37,523 bases of DNA from Streptomyces swartbergensis (GCF_002148965.1 NZ_NGFN01000007.1:24344-61866), one strand, 5' to 3'; counted from the stretch's first letter, positions 1 through 9,620 are shown. Notes: generated by a model not told the origin, from the letters alone. Made by a program: numbers and translations.

Positions 1-295
1 GCAGATCGCTCGGCAGATCGCTCGGCAACTGGCTGGGAAAGCCCGACGGCAGCCGCGTCGGCAGCTTGCTGGGCAACTCGGTGGGCAGTTCCGTGGGGAT
101 GCCGAAGGACGGAGCGGGGGTGCTGCTCGTGCTCTCGGCGGGCGGCTCCCGGTCCGGAGAGTCGTCGCTTCCCCTGGCCATCAGCACCACGAGTGACACG
201 GCTGCGACGGCCACGAGCACGGCGAGCAGGATGAGCAGCGGGTTCCGGCGCCGGGGAGGCCCGGGCGGGTGAGGCGGTACGGGTGGCATGGCCAT
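1..295 (-). CDS. Pro-rich single-pass membrane protein, 5' part only
   Basis: The reading frame opens at ATG 295 (an alternative ATG lies at 289) and is still open at the window edge, so only about 98 N-terminal residues are visible. I do not recognise the family. The N-terminus is a short Pro-rich cytoplasmic stretch (MAMPPVPPHPPGPP) followed by RRRN. A single hydrophobic helix spans roughly residues 20-40, and an acidic, Ser/Pro-rich stretch follows. From about residue 69 there is a short-period repeat of the form LPTE-LPSK-LPTR-LPSG-FPSQ-LPSD, a low-complexity stalk probably outside the membrane. No good Shine-Dalgarno precedes either ATG. The 23-bp tandem array lies upstream (375-500) between this gene and xylA. 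What the missing C-terminal part does cannot be said. Confidence 0.7.
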   Translation of the reverse strand, partial: MAMPPVPPHPPGPPRRRNPLLILLAVLVAVAAVSLVVLMARGSDDSPDREPPAESTSSTPAPSFGIPTELPTELPSKLPTRLPSGFPSQLPSDLPSDL

Positions 296-374
296 ACCGC
301 CCAGGGTCGCCGCTCACCGCTCAACGCGGGATGGCGGCACGGAAGTTGATACGGGCTCATGGCGTGGACCGCAT

Positions 375-500
375 GATTCCGGAGCACTACGGACCGTGAT
401 TCCGGAGCATGACTGACGGTGATTCCGGAGCATGACTGACGGTGATTCCGGAGCATGGCTGACGGCGATTCCGGAGCATGGCTGACGGCGATTCCGGAGT
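375..500. repeat. 23-bp tandem repeat array, about 5.5 copies
   Basis: Units begin at 375, 398, 421, 444, 467 and 490 (the last is only about 10 bp). Each starts GATTCCGGAG. Units 2-3 continue CATGACTGACGGT and units 4-5 continue CATGGCTGACGGC, so the changes are clustered; unit 1 is the most diverged. The core TCCGGA is itself palindromic. The array is intergenic, between the 3' end of xylA and the start of the membrane protein at 295. 23 is not a multiple of 3, and no frame through it looks like a real gene. Confidence 0.95.
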
Positions 501-565
501 TTTGCGAACCCGTCGGCCGGTCACACACCCCGTGACCGGCCGACGTCCCGCACGCGCGCGTGCGC

Positions 566-1756
<1,191 letters not shown>

Positions 1757-1772
1757 CTATTTCGTCATGCCG

Positions 1773-1782
1773 ATTTACAAAT
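1773..1782. promoter_or_regulatory. AT-rich palindrome in the xylA/xylB divergent promoter
   Basis: ATTTACAAAT (ATTT-AC-AAAT) lies in an AT-rich island in the middle of the 116-bp gap between xylA and xylB. Such AT-rich sequence is rare here, and the 4+2+4 symmetry suits a repressor half-site pair. It is a candidate operator for the ROK protein at 3310-4518. That assignment is inference; only the palindrome is seen. Confidence 0.4.
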
Positions 1783-1848
1783 TAGTATGCGAGCACCTTC
1801 CTGGGAAGAGACAAGGTGTCTCGGGACGAGAGCAGAGGGAGAAACCCG

Positions 1849-3294
1849 ATGTCAGAAGCCGAGGGTCCGCTCGTCATCGGCGTGGACTCGTCCACCCAGT
1901 CCACGAAGGCGCTGGTCGTCGACGCGGCCACCGGCCGGGTCGTCGCCACCGGCCAGGCGCCGCACACCGTCTCCTCGGGGGCCGGGCGCGAGAGCGATCC
2001 GCGCCAGTGGTGGGACGCGTTGCGCGAGGCCCTGCGCCAGTGCGGCGAGGCGGCGCACGAGGCCGCCGCGGTGTCGGTCGGCGGGCAGCAGCACGGCCTG
2101 GTCACGCTGGACGAGCGGGGCGAGCCGGTGCGCCCGGCGCTCCTGTGGAACGACGTGCGCTCGGCGCCGCAGGCACGCCGGCTGACCGAGGAACTGGGCG
2201 GCGCGAAGTTCTGGGCCGAACGCACCGGCAGTGTCCCCGCCGCCTCTTTCACGGTCACCAAGTGGGCCTGGCTGGCCGAGCACGAGCCGGAGGCGGCGCG
2301 CGCCACGAAGGCCGTGCGCCTCCCCCACGACTACCTCACCGAGCGGCTCACCGGGCAGGGCACGACCGACCGCGGCGACGCCTCCGGGACGGGCTGGTGG
2401 GCGTCCGGTACGGAGGCGTACGACGAGGAGATCCTGGCGCACGTGGGGCTCGACCCGGCCCTGCTGCCCCGTGTGGTCCGGCCCGGCGAGGTGGCGGGCA
2501 CGGTGCGCGACAGCCACGATCTGCCGTTCTCCAAGGGCACGCTGGTCGCCCCCGGCACCGGCGACAACGCCGCCGCGGCGCTGGGCCTGGGGCTGCGTCC
2601 GGGCATGCCGGTGATGAGCCTAGGCACGTCGGGCACGGTGTACGCGGTGTCGCAGCGGCGGCCCGCAGACCCGAGCGGCACGGTGGCCGGTTTCGCCGAC
2701 GCCCGCGGTGACTGGCTGCCGCTGGCCTGCACCCTGAACTGCACGCTCGCCGTGGACCGCGTCGCGACGCTGCTGGGCCTGGACCGCGAGGCCGTCGAGC
2801 CCGGCACGGCCGTGACGCTGCTGCCCTTCCTGGACGGCGAGCGCACCCCGAACCTGCCGAACGCCTCCGGCCTGCTGCACGGCCTGCGCCACGACACGAC
2901 CGCCGGCCAGCTGCTCCAGGCCGCCTACGACGGTGCCGTCCACTCCCTGCTCGGCGCGCTCGACCTGGTCCTGGACCAGGACGCGGACCCCTCGGCGCCT
3001 CTGTTGCTGATCGGGGGCGGTGCCCGGGGCACCGCCTGGCAGCAGACGGTCCTGCGGCTGTCGGGGCGTCCCGTGCAGGTGCCCGAGGCCAAGGAGCTGG
3101 TGGCGCTCGGCGCCGCCGCGCAGGCGGCCGGGGTGCTGACCGGGGAGGACCCGGCGGCGGTCGCGCGGCGCTGGAACACGGCGGCCGGGCCGGTGCTCGA
3201 CGCCGTCGAGCGGGACGAGGAGACGCTGGCCAGGATCGCCGGGGTACTCTCCGACGCGGCTCCGCTGCTGGAGCGGCCCACGGACACCCACTGA
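1849..3294 (+). CDS. xylB: Xylulokinase
   Basis: This 481-aa FGGY-family sugar kinase phosphorylates D-xylulose to xylulose 5-phosphate for the pentose phosphate pathway. The actin/hexokinase-type fold starts with the phosphate-1 loop IGVDSSTQSTKA. The substrate region has SVGGQQHGLV and PALLWND. The C-terminal domain has the FGGY-type LLIGGGARGTAWQQ segment that binds adenosine. I chose ATG 1849 rather than an in-frame ATG at 1816 because AGAGGGAGAA stands just before it and the domain begins at once. The gene is divergent from xylA, and a ROK regulator follows 15 bp downstream in the same direction, probably in the same transcript. Confidence 0.95.
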   Translation: MSEAEGPLVIGVDSSTQSTKALVVDAATGRVVATGQAPHTVSSGAGRESDPRQWWDALREALRQCGEAAHEAAAVSVGGQQHGLVTLDERGEPVRPALLWNDVRSAPQARRLTEELGGAKFWAERTGSVPAASFTVTKWAWLAEHEPEAARATKAVRLPHDYLTERLTGQGTTDRGDASGTGWWASGTEAYDEEILAHVGLDPALLPRVVRPGEVAGTVRDSHDLPFSKGTLVAPGTGDNAAAALGLGLRPGMPVMSLGTSGTVYAVSQRRPADPSGTVAGFADARGDWLPLACTLNCTLAVDRVATLLGLDREAVEPGTAVTLLPFLDGERTPNLPNASGLLHGLRHDTTAGQLLQAAYDGAVHSLLGALDLVLDQDADPSAPLLLIGGGARGTAWQQTVLRLSGRPVQVPEAKELVALGAAAQAAGVLTGEDPAAVARRWNTAAGPVLDAVERDEETLARIAGVLSDAAPLLERPTDTH

Positions 3295-3309
3295 GGACTG
3301 GCGTCAGGC

Positions 3310-4518
3310 ATGACCGCACCGCTGCACGAGGCCCGTCCGGCCGGGCCGGGGCGCGCCCTGCCGGACACCCAGCAGGGCATGCGCCGCCGCAACCTCGCCC
3401 GGGTCCTGCACGCCGTCCGTGCCGAGGGGCCGCTGTCCCGGGCCGCCGTCGCCTCCCGGATCGGCCTGACCCGGGCGGCGGTGTCGACGCTCGTCGACGA
3501 ACTCATCCGCTCGGGGCTGCTGGAGGAGCTGGGGCCCGAACGGCCCGGCCGGGTGGGCCGCCCCGGCTTCGCGCTCGCGCTGAGCGGACGCGGACCGGCG
3601 GGGATCGGCGCGGAGGTCGGTGTCGACCATCTCGCGGTCTGTGCCGTGGACCTGCGCGGCACGACCCGGTCGCGGGCGATACGCCAGGGCGCGAACCGCG
3701 GCCGCTCCCCCGGGCCCGTGCTCGCCGAGCTGACGGAGCTCATCCGCCGGGTCGTCGCCGAGGCGGAGGGCGAGGGCCTGTGGCCGGCCGGTCTCGCCGT
3801 GGCCGTGCCCGGTCTGGTGGCGCGCGACGCCCGGACCGTCGTACGCGCCCCGAACCTCGACTGGCACGACACGGACCTCAGTGACTTTCTTCCGGCGGAC
3901 CTGCCGCTGACCGTGGACAACGAGGCCAACTTCGGCGCGCTCGCCGAACTCTGGCTCGGCGAGGGCACGCCGCGCGACTTCCTGCACGTGTCGGCGGAGA
4001 TCGGCATCGGGGCCGCGGTCGTGGTGGACGGCGGACTGCTGCGCGGAACCCGCGGTTTCGCGGGCGAGTTGGGGCACGTGCCGGTCCAGCCGGACGGGCC
4101 GGAGTGCGCGTGCGGCGGGCGCGGATGCCTGGAGCAGTACGCCGGCGAGGAGGCGGTGCTGCGCGCGGCCGGTCTGGAGCCGGACGAGGACCGGGTCGGG
4201 CTGCTGGCGGGGCGCGCGGCCGAGGGCGACGAGGACGTACGCCGTGCGCTGCGCGAGGCGGGCACCGCGCTCGGAGTCGCCCTGACCGGGGCGGTCAATC
4301 TGCTGGACCCGGAGAGCGTGGTGCTGGGCGGGGAGCTGTCGGGGTTGGCGCCGTGGCTGCTGCCGTCGTTGCGGGAGGAGTTGGCTCGCCGGACGGCTGG
4401 TCCGGCCTGTCCCGTGTCCGTGTCCCGGCTGGGCCCACAGGGGCCGCTGCTGGGAGCCGCGCACTCGGTCGTGCGGGCGGTGCTGGACGATCCGGCGACC
4501 GTTGCGGAGCGGGCCTGA
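3310..4518 (+). CDS. ROK-family transcriptional regulator, probable xylose-operon repressor
   Basis: A 402-aa ROK protein. Residues about 24-75 form a winged helix-turn-helix (LSRAAVASRIGLTRAAVSTLVDEL). A sugar-kinase-like domain with the ROK signature follows: GELGHVPV, then a Cys-rich zinc site CACGGRGCLEQY. The kinase-like phosphate motif is weak, as in regulators rather than ROK glucokinases. It begins 15 bp after xylB, behind a GAGG near the xylB stop, so it is probably cotranscribed with xylB. ROK repressors of this type bind a sugar and lose DNA affinity. XylR-type control of the xylA/xylB intergenic region is inference from position. A regulator of another sugar locus is possible. Confidence 0.9.
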   Translation: MTAPLHEARPAGPGRALPDTQQGMRRRNLARVLHAVRAEGPLSRAAVASRIGLTRAAVSTLVDELIRSGLLEELGPERPGRVGRPGFALALSGRGPAGIGAEVGVDHLAVCAVDLRGTTRSRAIRQGANRGRSPGPVLAELTELIRRVVAEAEGEGLWPAGLAVAVPGLVARDARTVVRAPNLDWHDTDLSDFLPADLPLTVDNEANFGALAELWLGEGTPRDFLHVSAEIGIGAAVVVDGGLLRGTRGFAGELGHVPVQPDGPECACGGRGCLEQYAGEEAVLRAAGLEPDEDRVGLLAGRAAEGDEDVRRALREAGTALGVALTGAVNLLDPESVVLGGELSGLAPWLLPSLREELARRTAGPACPVSVSRLGPQGPLLGAAHSVVRAVLDDPATVAERA

Positions 4519-4608
4519 GGACCAGCCCTCACCTACAGGCGGGGCATGAGCGGCACATGACCGGGGCCGACTCACGAAGCCCGTCAATCACCCGACCGAG
4601 TGGGCGAG

Positions 4609-4617
4609 TTGTCCACA
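4609..4617 (+). other. Single DnaA-box match
   Basis: TTGTCCACA is an exact match to the Streptomyces DnaA-box consensus as I recall it. It stands alone in the 250-bp gap between the ROK gene and the amidase. I see no cluster of further boxes and no dnaA or dnaN nearby, so this is not an origin. It may be a chance match or a DnaA-titrating or DnaA-regulated site. I see nothing else convincing in 4519-4768. Confidence 0.35.
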
Positions 4618-4768
4618 TCTCCGCGCCCCTCCACCAAAAAACGTCGCGCTCTTCGGGCCGACCGGCAGGCGCCGTAACTTGATCGACGCGGGCCGCGACC
4701 ACAATGGCCGCCGCTCCGAGCAGTTGAGCAAGTGATACCCCGCCGTCGAGCCCGGAAGGCACACACTC

Positions 4769-5371
4769 ATGGAACGGACAACCCCCTTCCTCAGCAGGCG
4801 AGGCCTCCTCATGGGCGCCGCTCTCACCGCTGTCCCGTACGCCCTGTTCCCCGACGCACGGGCCGCCGCGCGGCCCCAGGCAGTCGACCACCCCGGAGCC
4901 GCGTGGCACCCGGCGAGCCGCAGCAACTACACGCCGTCGAAACGCCCCCGCGCCCATCCGCTGCGCTATGTGGTCATCCACGTCGCGCAGACGACCTACT
5001 CCGGCACCCTGTCCGTCTTCAGGAACCCCAGGAACAAGGTGTCCGCGCACTACGTGGTGCGCTCGTCCGACGGGCACGTGGCGCAGTGCGTGCGCGAGGC
5101 CGACATCGCGTGGCACGCGGGGAACTGGGACTACAACACCCGCAGCATCGGCATCGAGCACGAGGGCTGGGTGGACCAGCCCAAGTACTTCACCGACGCG
5201 ATGTACCAGCGGTCGGCCCGGCTCACCGCGGCGATCTGCGCGAGGTACGACATCCCCAGGAATCGGGCGCACATCATCGGCCACCACGAGGTACCGGGCA
5301 GCGACCACACCGATCCGGGCCGTCACTGGGACTGGAAGCGCTACATGAGACTGGTCGACAAGTACGCCTGA
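4769..5371 (+). CDS. Secreted N-acetylmuramoyl-L-alanine amidase (Amidase_2)
   Basis: A 200-aa zinc amidase that cleaves the lactyl-L-Ala bond between glycan and stem peptide of peptidoglycan. The N-terminus has a twin-arginine motif (SRRGLLMG), a hydrophobic core and an ARAAA cleavage region, so export by Tat is expected. The Amidase_2/PGRP domain starts near residue 65 with YVVIHVAQTTYSGT (first zinc His). It continues with SAHYVV, IAWHAGNWDYNTRSIGIEHEG and the C-terminal zinc/catalytic segment GHHEVPGSDHTDPG. There is no separate cell-wall-binding domain, so it is a bare catalytic enzyme. It is preceded by 250 bp without genes and probably has its own promoter. Confidence 0.93.
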   Translation: MERTTPFLSRRGLLMGAALTAVPYALFPDARAAARPQAVDHPGAAWHPASRSNYTPSKRPRAHPLRYVVIHVAQTTYSGTLSVFRNPRNKVSAHYVVRSSDGHVAQCVREADIAWHAGNWDYNTRSIGIEHEGWVDQPKYFTDAMYQRSARLTAAICARYDIPRNRAHIIGHHEVPGSDHTDPGRHWDWKRYMRLVDKYA

Positions 5372-5474
5372 GAACACCGCACTTGACCGCCTCGCCCCCT
5401 GCCCCCACCTCACGTCCCGGTTACAAAACGCTCAACCTCTGGTTGCGGCACGGTAAGCACGCAACGATGGGACC

Positions 5475-5870
5475 ATGACTCTGGCCCAGCGCGCCCTGGA
5501 GCGTCTGCAGGCCTGGCCCGACCTGATGGCGGGCCCGGCGAGTTGCGGCACCGGATGGGCGCTCCGTTCCGTCCGTGACGAGATCGTCCACTTCCACTCG
5601 ACACGGGACGTGGACCTCCACCTCACCCACCGGGCCATCCAGCGCTTCCACTACGACCTCGCCGGTTCGAGCGCGATCCATCTGGTTCCCGGATCGTGCT
5701 GGGTGACGGTCCACCTCGACTGCGAGGCGGACATCGACCTGCTGCTGAGCCTGGTGAGCATCGCTCTCAAGGCCCACCAGACCAGGCCCGCCGACGAGGA
5801 GCCGCGCCCGGCCGGGTGCAACTTCCACCGTGTCGCGGTTCTTCCGCGCGACGCCGTGGCGGGCGGCTGA
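5475..5870 (+). CDS. Small conserved protein, DUF5519/luciferase-domain-like
   Basis: A 131-aa cytoplasmic protein with no signal peptide or membrane helix. The pattern (RALERLQAWPDL, then a Gly-rich turn, EIVHFHSTRDVDLHL, and later IHLVPGSCWVTVHL and LLLSLVSIALKAH) resembles what I recall of the DUF5519 'luciferase domain' family. That name does not imply light production in bacteria, and no function is established. ATG 5475 follows a short purine-rich stretch. The stop is 6 bp before the GTG of the methyltransferase-Nudix gene, so the two are almost certainly cotranscribed. The family assignment is moderate. Confidence 0.7.
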   Translation: MTLAQRALERLQAWPDLMAGPASCGTGWALRSVRDEIVHFHSTRDVDLHLTHRAIQRFHYDLAGSSAIHLVPGSCWVTVHLDCEADIDLLLSLVSIALKAHQTRPADEEPRPAGCNFHRVAVLPRDAVAGG

Positions 5871-5876
5871 GCCTTG

Positions 5877-7046
5877 GTGACGCGACCGGAGGCCGTGAAC
5901 GCGGAGGCCTGGCGTGCGTACGGCGCACACCACCTGCGGCGTGGCACGGTGTTGCCCGAGGTGGCGCGGATCGACTGGGGGTTCGAGGGCGCGGGGCCGG
6001 GGATCGAGGTGCTCGGGGAGCTGACGGGCCGGCGCGTGCTGGACCTCGGGTGCGGTCCGGCCCGGCACGCCGCCCATCTGGTCCGTGCTCACGGCGCGCT
6101 GGTGGACGCGGTCGACTCCGCGGCCGGGCAGTACGAACGGGCGCGCGCCCGCTACGGCTCCCTGCCCGGGCTGCGGCTGGTCCTGGCCGACGCGGTGGAG
6201 CATCTGCGCTCGGCGGAGCCGTACGACGTCATCTACTCGGTCAACGCGGTGCCGTACATCGACCCGCACCGGCTGCTGCCCGCCCTGGCCGCGGCGCTCA
6301 GGCCGGGCGGCAGGCTCTGCTTCACCGTGCTGCACACCAACGCGCACGGTGACGGACCGTCGGACGAGGTCGTCGCCCGGCCGGAGGTCCTGCGGCTGGC
6401 CGGCGGCGGGGACGTCACCGTCCGGATGTGGGTCCTCGACCCGGAGCTGTGGACGGCCCTGCTCGCCGAGCACGGGCTGCGGGTGGAGCAGGTCGACGTC
6501 CTCGACACGCCGCGGGACGGCAACCGCGCGTCGTACCGGCTCTTCCGGGTGACACGGCCGGTCCGTGTCAGCTCCCGGCCGCGCACGGCCAAGCCGCCGG
6601 TGGCCCACGCCGCGCTCGGGGTCGGCGCCGTCCTGCACGGGCCCCGCGGACTGCTCCTGGGCCGGCACCGGCACGGGACGTGGGAGCTGCCCGGCGGGAC
6701 GGTGGAGCCCGGGGAGTCGTTGCGGGAGGCGGTCGTGCGCGAACTCGGCGAGGAGACGGGGCTCGACGCCCGGCCGGAGGACGTCCGGCTCCTGGGGACG
6801 CTCCTCGACGACGCCGGAGGTGTCGTACGGGTGACGGTGGCCGCCCGGGTCACCGCCTGGCGGGGAGAGCCGTCGGACCAGCCCGGGGAGAGAGTGGGCC
6901 GCTGGCACTGGTTCGCCCTGGACCGGCTGCCGGAGGAGCTGTTCGTGTGCAGCGCGCAGGCCCTCACGGCCTGGCGGCCGGGTCTGCCGATCGACCACGC
7001 GCCCGCTCACTTCACGCCGTACGACACCGGAACGGGCGACAGCTGA
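5877..7046 (+). CDS. Methyltransferase-Nudix hydrolase fusion protein
   Basis: A 389-aa two-domain protein read from GTG 5877 (a TTG one codon earlier is less likely). Residues about 40-225 are a class I SAM-dependent methyltransferase: motif [13 protein letters not shown] (near 54-65), acidic motif DAVD (about 77-80), [23 protein letters not shown] and the post-motif [13 protein letters not shown]. Residues about 240-375 are a Nudix domain with a complete box, GTVEPGES through REL-GEETGL (about 274-296). Everything needed for both activities is visible; neither substrate can be inferred. It is the last gene before a strong terminator at 7048. I recall such fusions being annotated in Streptomyces, so it is uncommon but not unique. 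Confidence 0.9.
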   Translation: MTRPEAVNAEAWRAYGAHHLRRGTVLPEVARIDWGFEGAGPGIEVLGELTGRRVLDLGCGPARHAAHLVRAHGALVDAVDSAAGQYERARARYGSLPGLRLVLADAVEHLRSAEPYDVIYSVNAVPYIDPHRLLPALAAALRPGGRLCFTVLHTNAHGDGPSDEVVARPEVLRLAGGGDVTVRMWVLDPELWTALLAEHGLRVEQVDVLDTPRDGNRASYRLFRVTRPVRVSSRPRTAKPPVAHAALGVGAVLHGPRGLLLGRHRHGTWELPGGTVEPGESLREAVVRELGEETGLDARPEDVRLLGTLLDDAGGVVRVTVAARVTAWRGEPSDQPGERVGRWHWFALDRLPEELFVCSAQALTAWRPGLPIDHAPAHFTPYDTGTGDS

Positions 7047-7047
7047 A

Positions 7048-7070
7048 GCACCCAGAGGGGTGCGTTTTTT
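7048..7070 (+). terminator. Rho-independent terminator after the methyltransferase-Nudix gene
   Basis: GCACCC (7048-7053), loop AGAG, GGGTGC (7058-7063), then GTTTTTT. The stem is a perfect 6 bp with a true T-run, which is rare in this GC-rich window. It starts 1 bp after the stop codon. Confidence 0.9.
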
Positions 7071-7173
7071 CAGCCGTTCCCGCGTAGTCCGCGCTCAGCC
7101 ACCCTGCCTGCCCTCGTGGTCTGGTGCACTGCCCCTGAGGGTCCGGACAGTTGACGAGGCATCAGGGGGCACG

Positions 7174-8412
7174 GTGACAGGTCGTCGCAGGCGACGAGGA
7201 GCAGGCAGAGCGGTACTGGCGTTTCTCACGGCGTTCGGCGCGCTGGCCGGAGCGGCCCTGACGGGGGCGGCACCGGCCGGCGCCGTCCAGAAGGGCCTAC
7301 GGGTCGCGCCGGGGGTCATGTACGAGGAGTTCGACATCGAGGCGGCCAAGGGGGTGACGCACGCGCACGTGCTGAGGGTCGACCTGGGTCATCCGCAGGT
7401 ACAGGTCGATCTGCTGTATCCCGGGGCGGTGGCCTCGCGGGCGCAGGTCTCGCGGATGGCCGACGCCCAGGGAGCCGTCGCCGGTGTCAACGGTGACTTC
7501 TTCAACATCACCGAGGCGCAGCATCCGGGCGTCGAGGCGACCGGCGCGAGCGTGGGTCCGGCGATCGCGGCCGGGCGGACGCTCAAGGCGGCCGTGCCGA
7601 ACGGCCAGCGTTTCGGGCCCGCGCTGCCGTCCGGCACGACCACCGAGGACGTGTTCGGCGTCGGCACCGACGGAGTGGCGCGGCTGGACCGGCTGGCCCT
7701 GGACGGCTCGGTCCGTACGGCCGAGGCGCAGGTGCCGCTGGGCGGGCTCAACCAGTACGCGCTGCCGGTGGGTTCGGTCGGGGCGTTCACCTCCGACTGG
7801 GGCAGCGTCTCCCGCGTGCGCGCCACGTGCGGCACGGACACGGACCGGGCCGCGCCCTGCAGCACGGACACGTACGAGGTGACGGTCCGCGACGGCAAGG
7901 TCGTGTCGGCCGCTGACAGGCCCGGCAGCGGTCCCATCGCCGCGGGGACGACCGTGCTGGTCGGCCGGGAGGCCGGGGCTCAGCAGCTGCGGAAGTTGGC
8001 CACCGGCGAACCGGTCGAGGTCGAGCACCGTCTCGTGGCGGCCACGGACGGCGCCGCGTACCGTCTCGCCCTCGGCGGCTACCCGGTCCTCACGGGCGGG
8101 CGGCCGCTGCCGGGTCTGGACGACACGGCGTCGGCCGTCCGCACGGCTGTGGGGATCGCCGACAGCGGGCGGCGCATGCTGCTGCTCGCGCTGGACGGCG
8201 CCGCCGCCTACCGCAGCGGACTGACGATCGCCGAAGTGGCCGACACCATGCGGAAGCTGGGCTCGGACGACGCCTTCAGCCTGGACGGCGGCGGGTCGTC
8301 GACGCTGGTCGCCCGGAAGGCGGGCGCGAGCACCGTCTCGGTGCGCAACCACCCCAGCGGCGGCGCGGAGCGCGCCGTTCCGAACGGCATCGGCGTGTTC
8401 TCGGGGGCGTGA
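7174..8412 (+). CDS. Secreted phosphodiester glycosidase-family protein (NAGPA domain)
   Basis: A 412-aa exported protein. GTG 7174 was chosen because GGGGG lies just upstream and the product begins with a Sec-type signal: basic TGRRRRRGAGR, a hydrophobic stretch and an AGA cleavage region. The mature part matches the phosphodiester glycosidase (NAGPA, 'uncovering enzyme'-like) family. GVNGDFFNI is near residue 110, followed by TAVGIADSGRRMLLLALDG, LGSDDAFSLDGGGSSTLV and the C-terminal PNGIGVF. In animals the family removes GlcNAc from GlcNAc-phosphodiesters; in bacteria a role on cell-wall or exopolysaccharide phosphodiesters is plausible but unproven. It ends 2 bp from the convergent small membrane protein at 8415. 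Confidence 0.88.
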   Translation: MTGRRRRRGAGRAVLAFLTAFGALAGAALTGAAPAGAVQKGLRVAPGVMYEEFDIEAAKGVTHAHVLRVDLGHPQVQVDLLYPGAVASRAQVSRMADAQGAVAGVNGDFFNITEAQHPGVEATGASVGPAIAAGRTLKAAVPNGQRFGPALPSGTTTEDVFGVGTDGVARLDRLALDGSVRTAEAQVPLGGLNQYALPVGSVGAFTSDWGSVSRVRATCGTDTDRAAPCSTDTYEVTVRDGKVVSAADRPGSGPIAAGTTVLVGREAGAQQLRKLATGEPVEVEHRLVAATDGAAYRLALGGYPVLTGGRPLPGLDDTASAVRTAVGIADSGRRMLLLALDGAAAYRSGLTIAEVADTMRKLGSDDAFSLDGGGSSTLVARKAGASTVSVRNHPSGGAERAVPNGIGVFSGA

Positions 8413-8414
8413 CG

Positions 8415-8609
8415 TCAAGGCCGCAGGCTGCTGACGATGTCCGCCGTCGCCGTCAGGCCGCTGTGGATGGTGGGGGCGACGCTGGTGCTGGCCAGGTAGA
8501 AGCCGAGCAGCAGGCAGACCAGCGCATGGGAGACCTTCAGCCCGCCGTTGCGCAGGAAGATCACCGCCAGGATCGCGAGCAGCAGCACCACAGAGATGGA
8601 AATGGCCAT
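8415..8609 (-). CDS. Small two-helix membrane protein of unknown function
   Basis: 64 residues from ATG 8609. This start is supported by GGAGGAG 6 nt upstream; an in-frame ATG 18 nt earlier has no such site. The sequence is nearly all membrane: helix 1 ISVVLLLAILAVIFL, a short Arg/Asn/Gly/Lys turn, then helix 2 HALVCLLLGFYLAST, and a short polar tail ending SSLRP. I have seen similar small proteins in several Streptomyces loci but cannot name a function. It is convergent with the phosphodiester glycosidase and lies downstream of the PI-PLC/GDPD-like gene with about 150 bp between, so cotranscription with the latter is possible. Confidence 0.8.
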   Translation of the reverse strand: MAISISVVLLLAILAVIFLRNGGLKVSHALVCLLLGFYLASTSVAPTIHSGLTATADIVSSLRP

Positions 8610-8756
8610 CGTCGACTCCTCCGCCACGCCGCCATGTCCGGTTCACGGCGTTCGGCCATAAGTGTGGCGTAGCGGAGGGTTCGTCCGGGCAGCTGACCTG
8701 TCCGCCGAACGTGTGGTGTCCCACATGTCCAACGCGGTCCGACGTGTCGTATTCGT

Positions 8757-9620
8757 CTACGCCGCCCGCCGGGCGTCCAGGAACGCCTCGAGTCCGGCGA
8801 GGTCGTCGGTGTTGAGGTAGTCGACGTCCGCGGCGAGCAGTTCGGCCCACAGCGCGTCACGGGCGGGGCCGGCCAGGTCCGGGGTCGCCCAGAACCGCAC
8901 TTTCTGGCCCCGCTGGTGCGCGGCCCGGACGGTACCCCTCAGCTTCTCCCGCTCGGCGTCCGGGAACGCGCCCACGCCCCGCCAGGTGAAGTTGAGTGTC
9001 CAGTTGTCGCTGATCAGCGGGATGAAGGAGGCCGGCGCCTGGCTGCCGAGGTCGGCGAGCCGGCCGTCGTAGAAGGCGCGCCGGACGGTCTGGGCCTCCA
9101 TGGGGGCGCGGGCCGCGCGGTCGCCGGAGACGACGGCGGTGACCGGGCCGGGGAGGACTCGGCCGTGGGCGTACGTCGTGAACAGGTGCCGGTAGCGCCT
9201 GAGGTGGCGGTCGAGTTCGAGGTACGTCGACGAGCCTTCGGTCTTGATGTCGACGAGCAGTTGCAGCGATCCGCGGTATCCCCGGTACACGCGGCCGCGG
9301 TTGGCCCGCACGCGCGCGGCGAGCGGGTCGAGGTAGAGGGACTCCAGCGTGCGGGCCGGGTCGAGGTCCTCCGGGTCGTGGGCGACGAGGAGTTGGTCGT
9401 CCACGAGGTAGATGTCGGCTTCGACGCTGCCGAACCGGTGGTCCAGAGCGTCGAGCAGGGGGCGCGGGTGCTCGTAGTCGTTGTGGGCGTGGGCGCGCCA
9501 CAACGGGCGGGGCCCGTGCCGCCGTTCGCCGGCGAGGGCGTGGCCGGCGGGGAGGGCGACCGAGCCCGCGAGGGCGGCGCCGAGGGTGGTGAGGGCTCTG
9601 CGACGGGTGGTGAGGTCCAT
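8757..9620 (-). CDS. Secreted PI-PLC/glycerophosphodiesterase-like protein
   Basis: A 287-aa Tat-exported enzyme of the phosphatidylinositol-specific phospholipase C/GDPD TIM-barrel superfamily. The N-terminus has the TTRRRALTTLG twin-arginine signal and an ALA cleavage region. Metal and catalytic segments are visible: WRAHAHNDYEHPRPL (catalytic His), EADIYLVDDQLLVAHD (second His with acidic ligands), LLVDIKTEG (metal Glu), and late VDYLNTDDL. It probably hydrolyses a phosphodiester of glycerol or inositol outside the cell; the substrate cannot be fixed from sequence. A GGGAGG Shine-Dalgarno lies upstream of ATG 9620. The upstream gene group at 9881 and beyond is separated by a terminator. 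Confidence 0.88.
   Translation of the reverse strand: MDLTTRRRALTTLGAALAGSVALPAGHALAGERRHGPRPLWRAHAHNDYEHPRPLLDALDHRFGSVEADIYLVDDQLLVAHDPEDLDPARTLESLYLDPLAARVRANRGRVYRGYRGSLQLLVDIKTEGSSTYLELDRHLRRYRHLFTTYAHGRVLPGPVTAVVSGDRAARAPMEAQTVRRAFYDGRLADLGSQAPASFIPLISDNWTLNFTWRGVGAFPDAEREKLRGTVRAAHQRGQKVRFWATPDLAGPARDALWAELLAADVDYLNTDDLAGLEAFLDARRAA

Noticed and set aside
375-500. Tandem array as a CRISPR
   Set aside because: Units are contiguous with no variable spacers and no cas genes are present.
4609-4617. Replication origin
   Set aside because: There is only one DnaA box and no dnaA/dnaN/gyrB context.
4519-4768. c-di-AMP (ydaO-type) riboswitch before the amidase
   Set aside because: Such riboswitches occur before wall hydrolases in Streptomyces, but I could not find the conserved motif sequence here.
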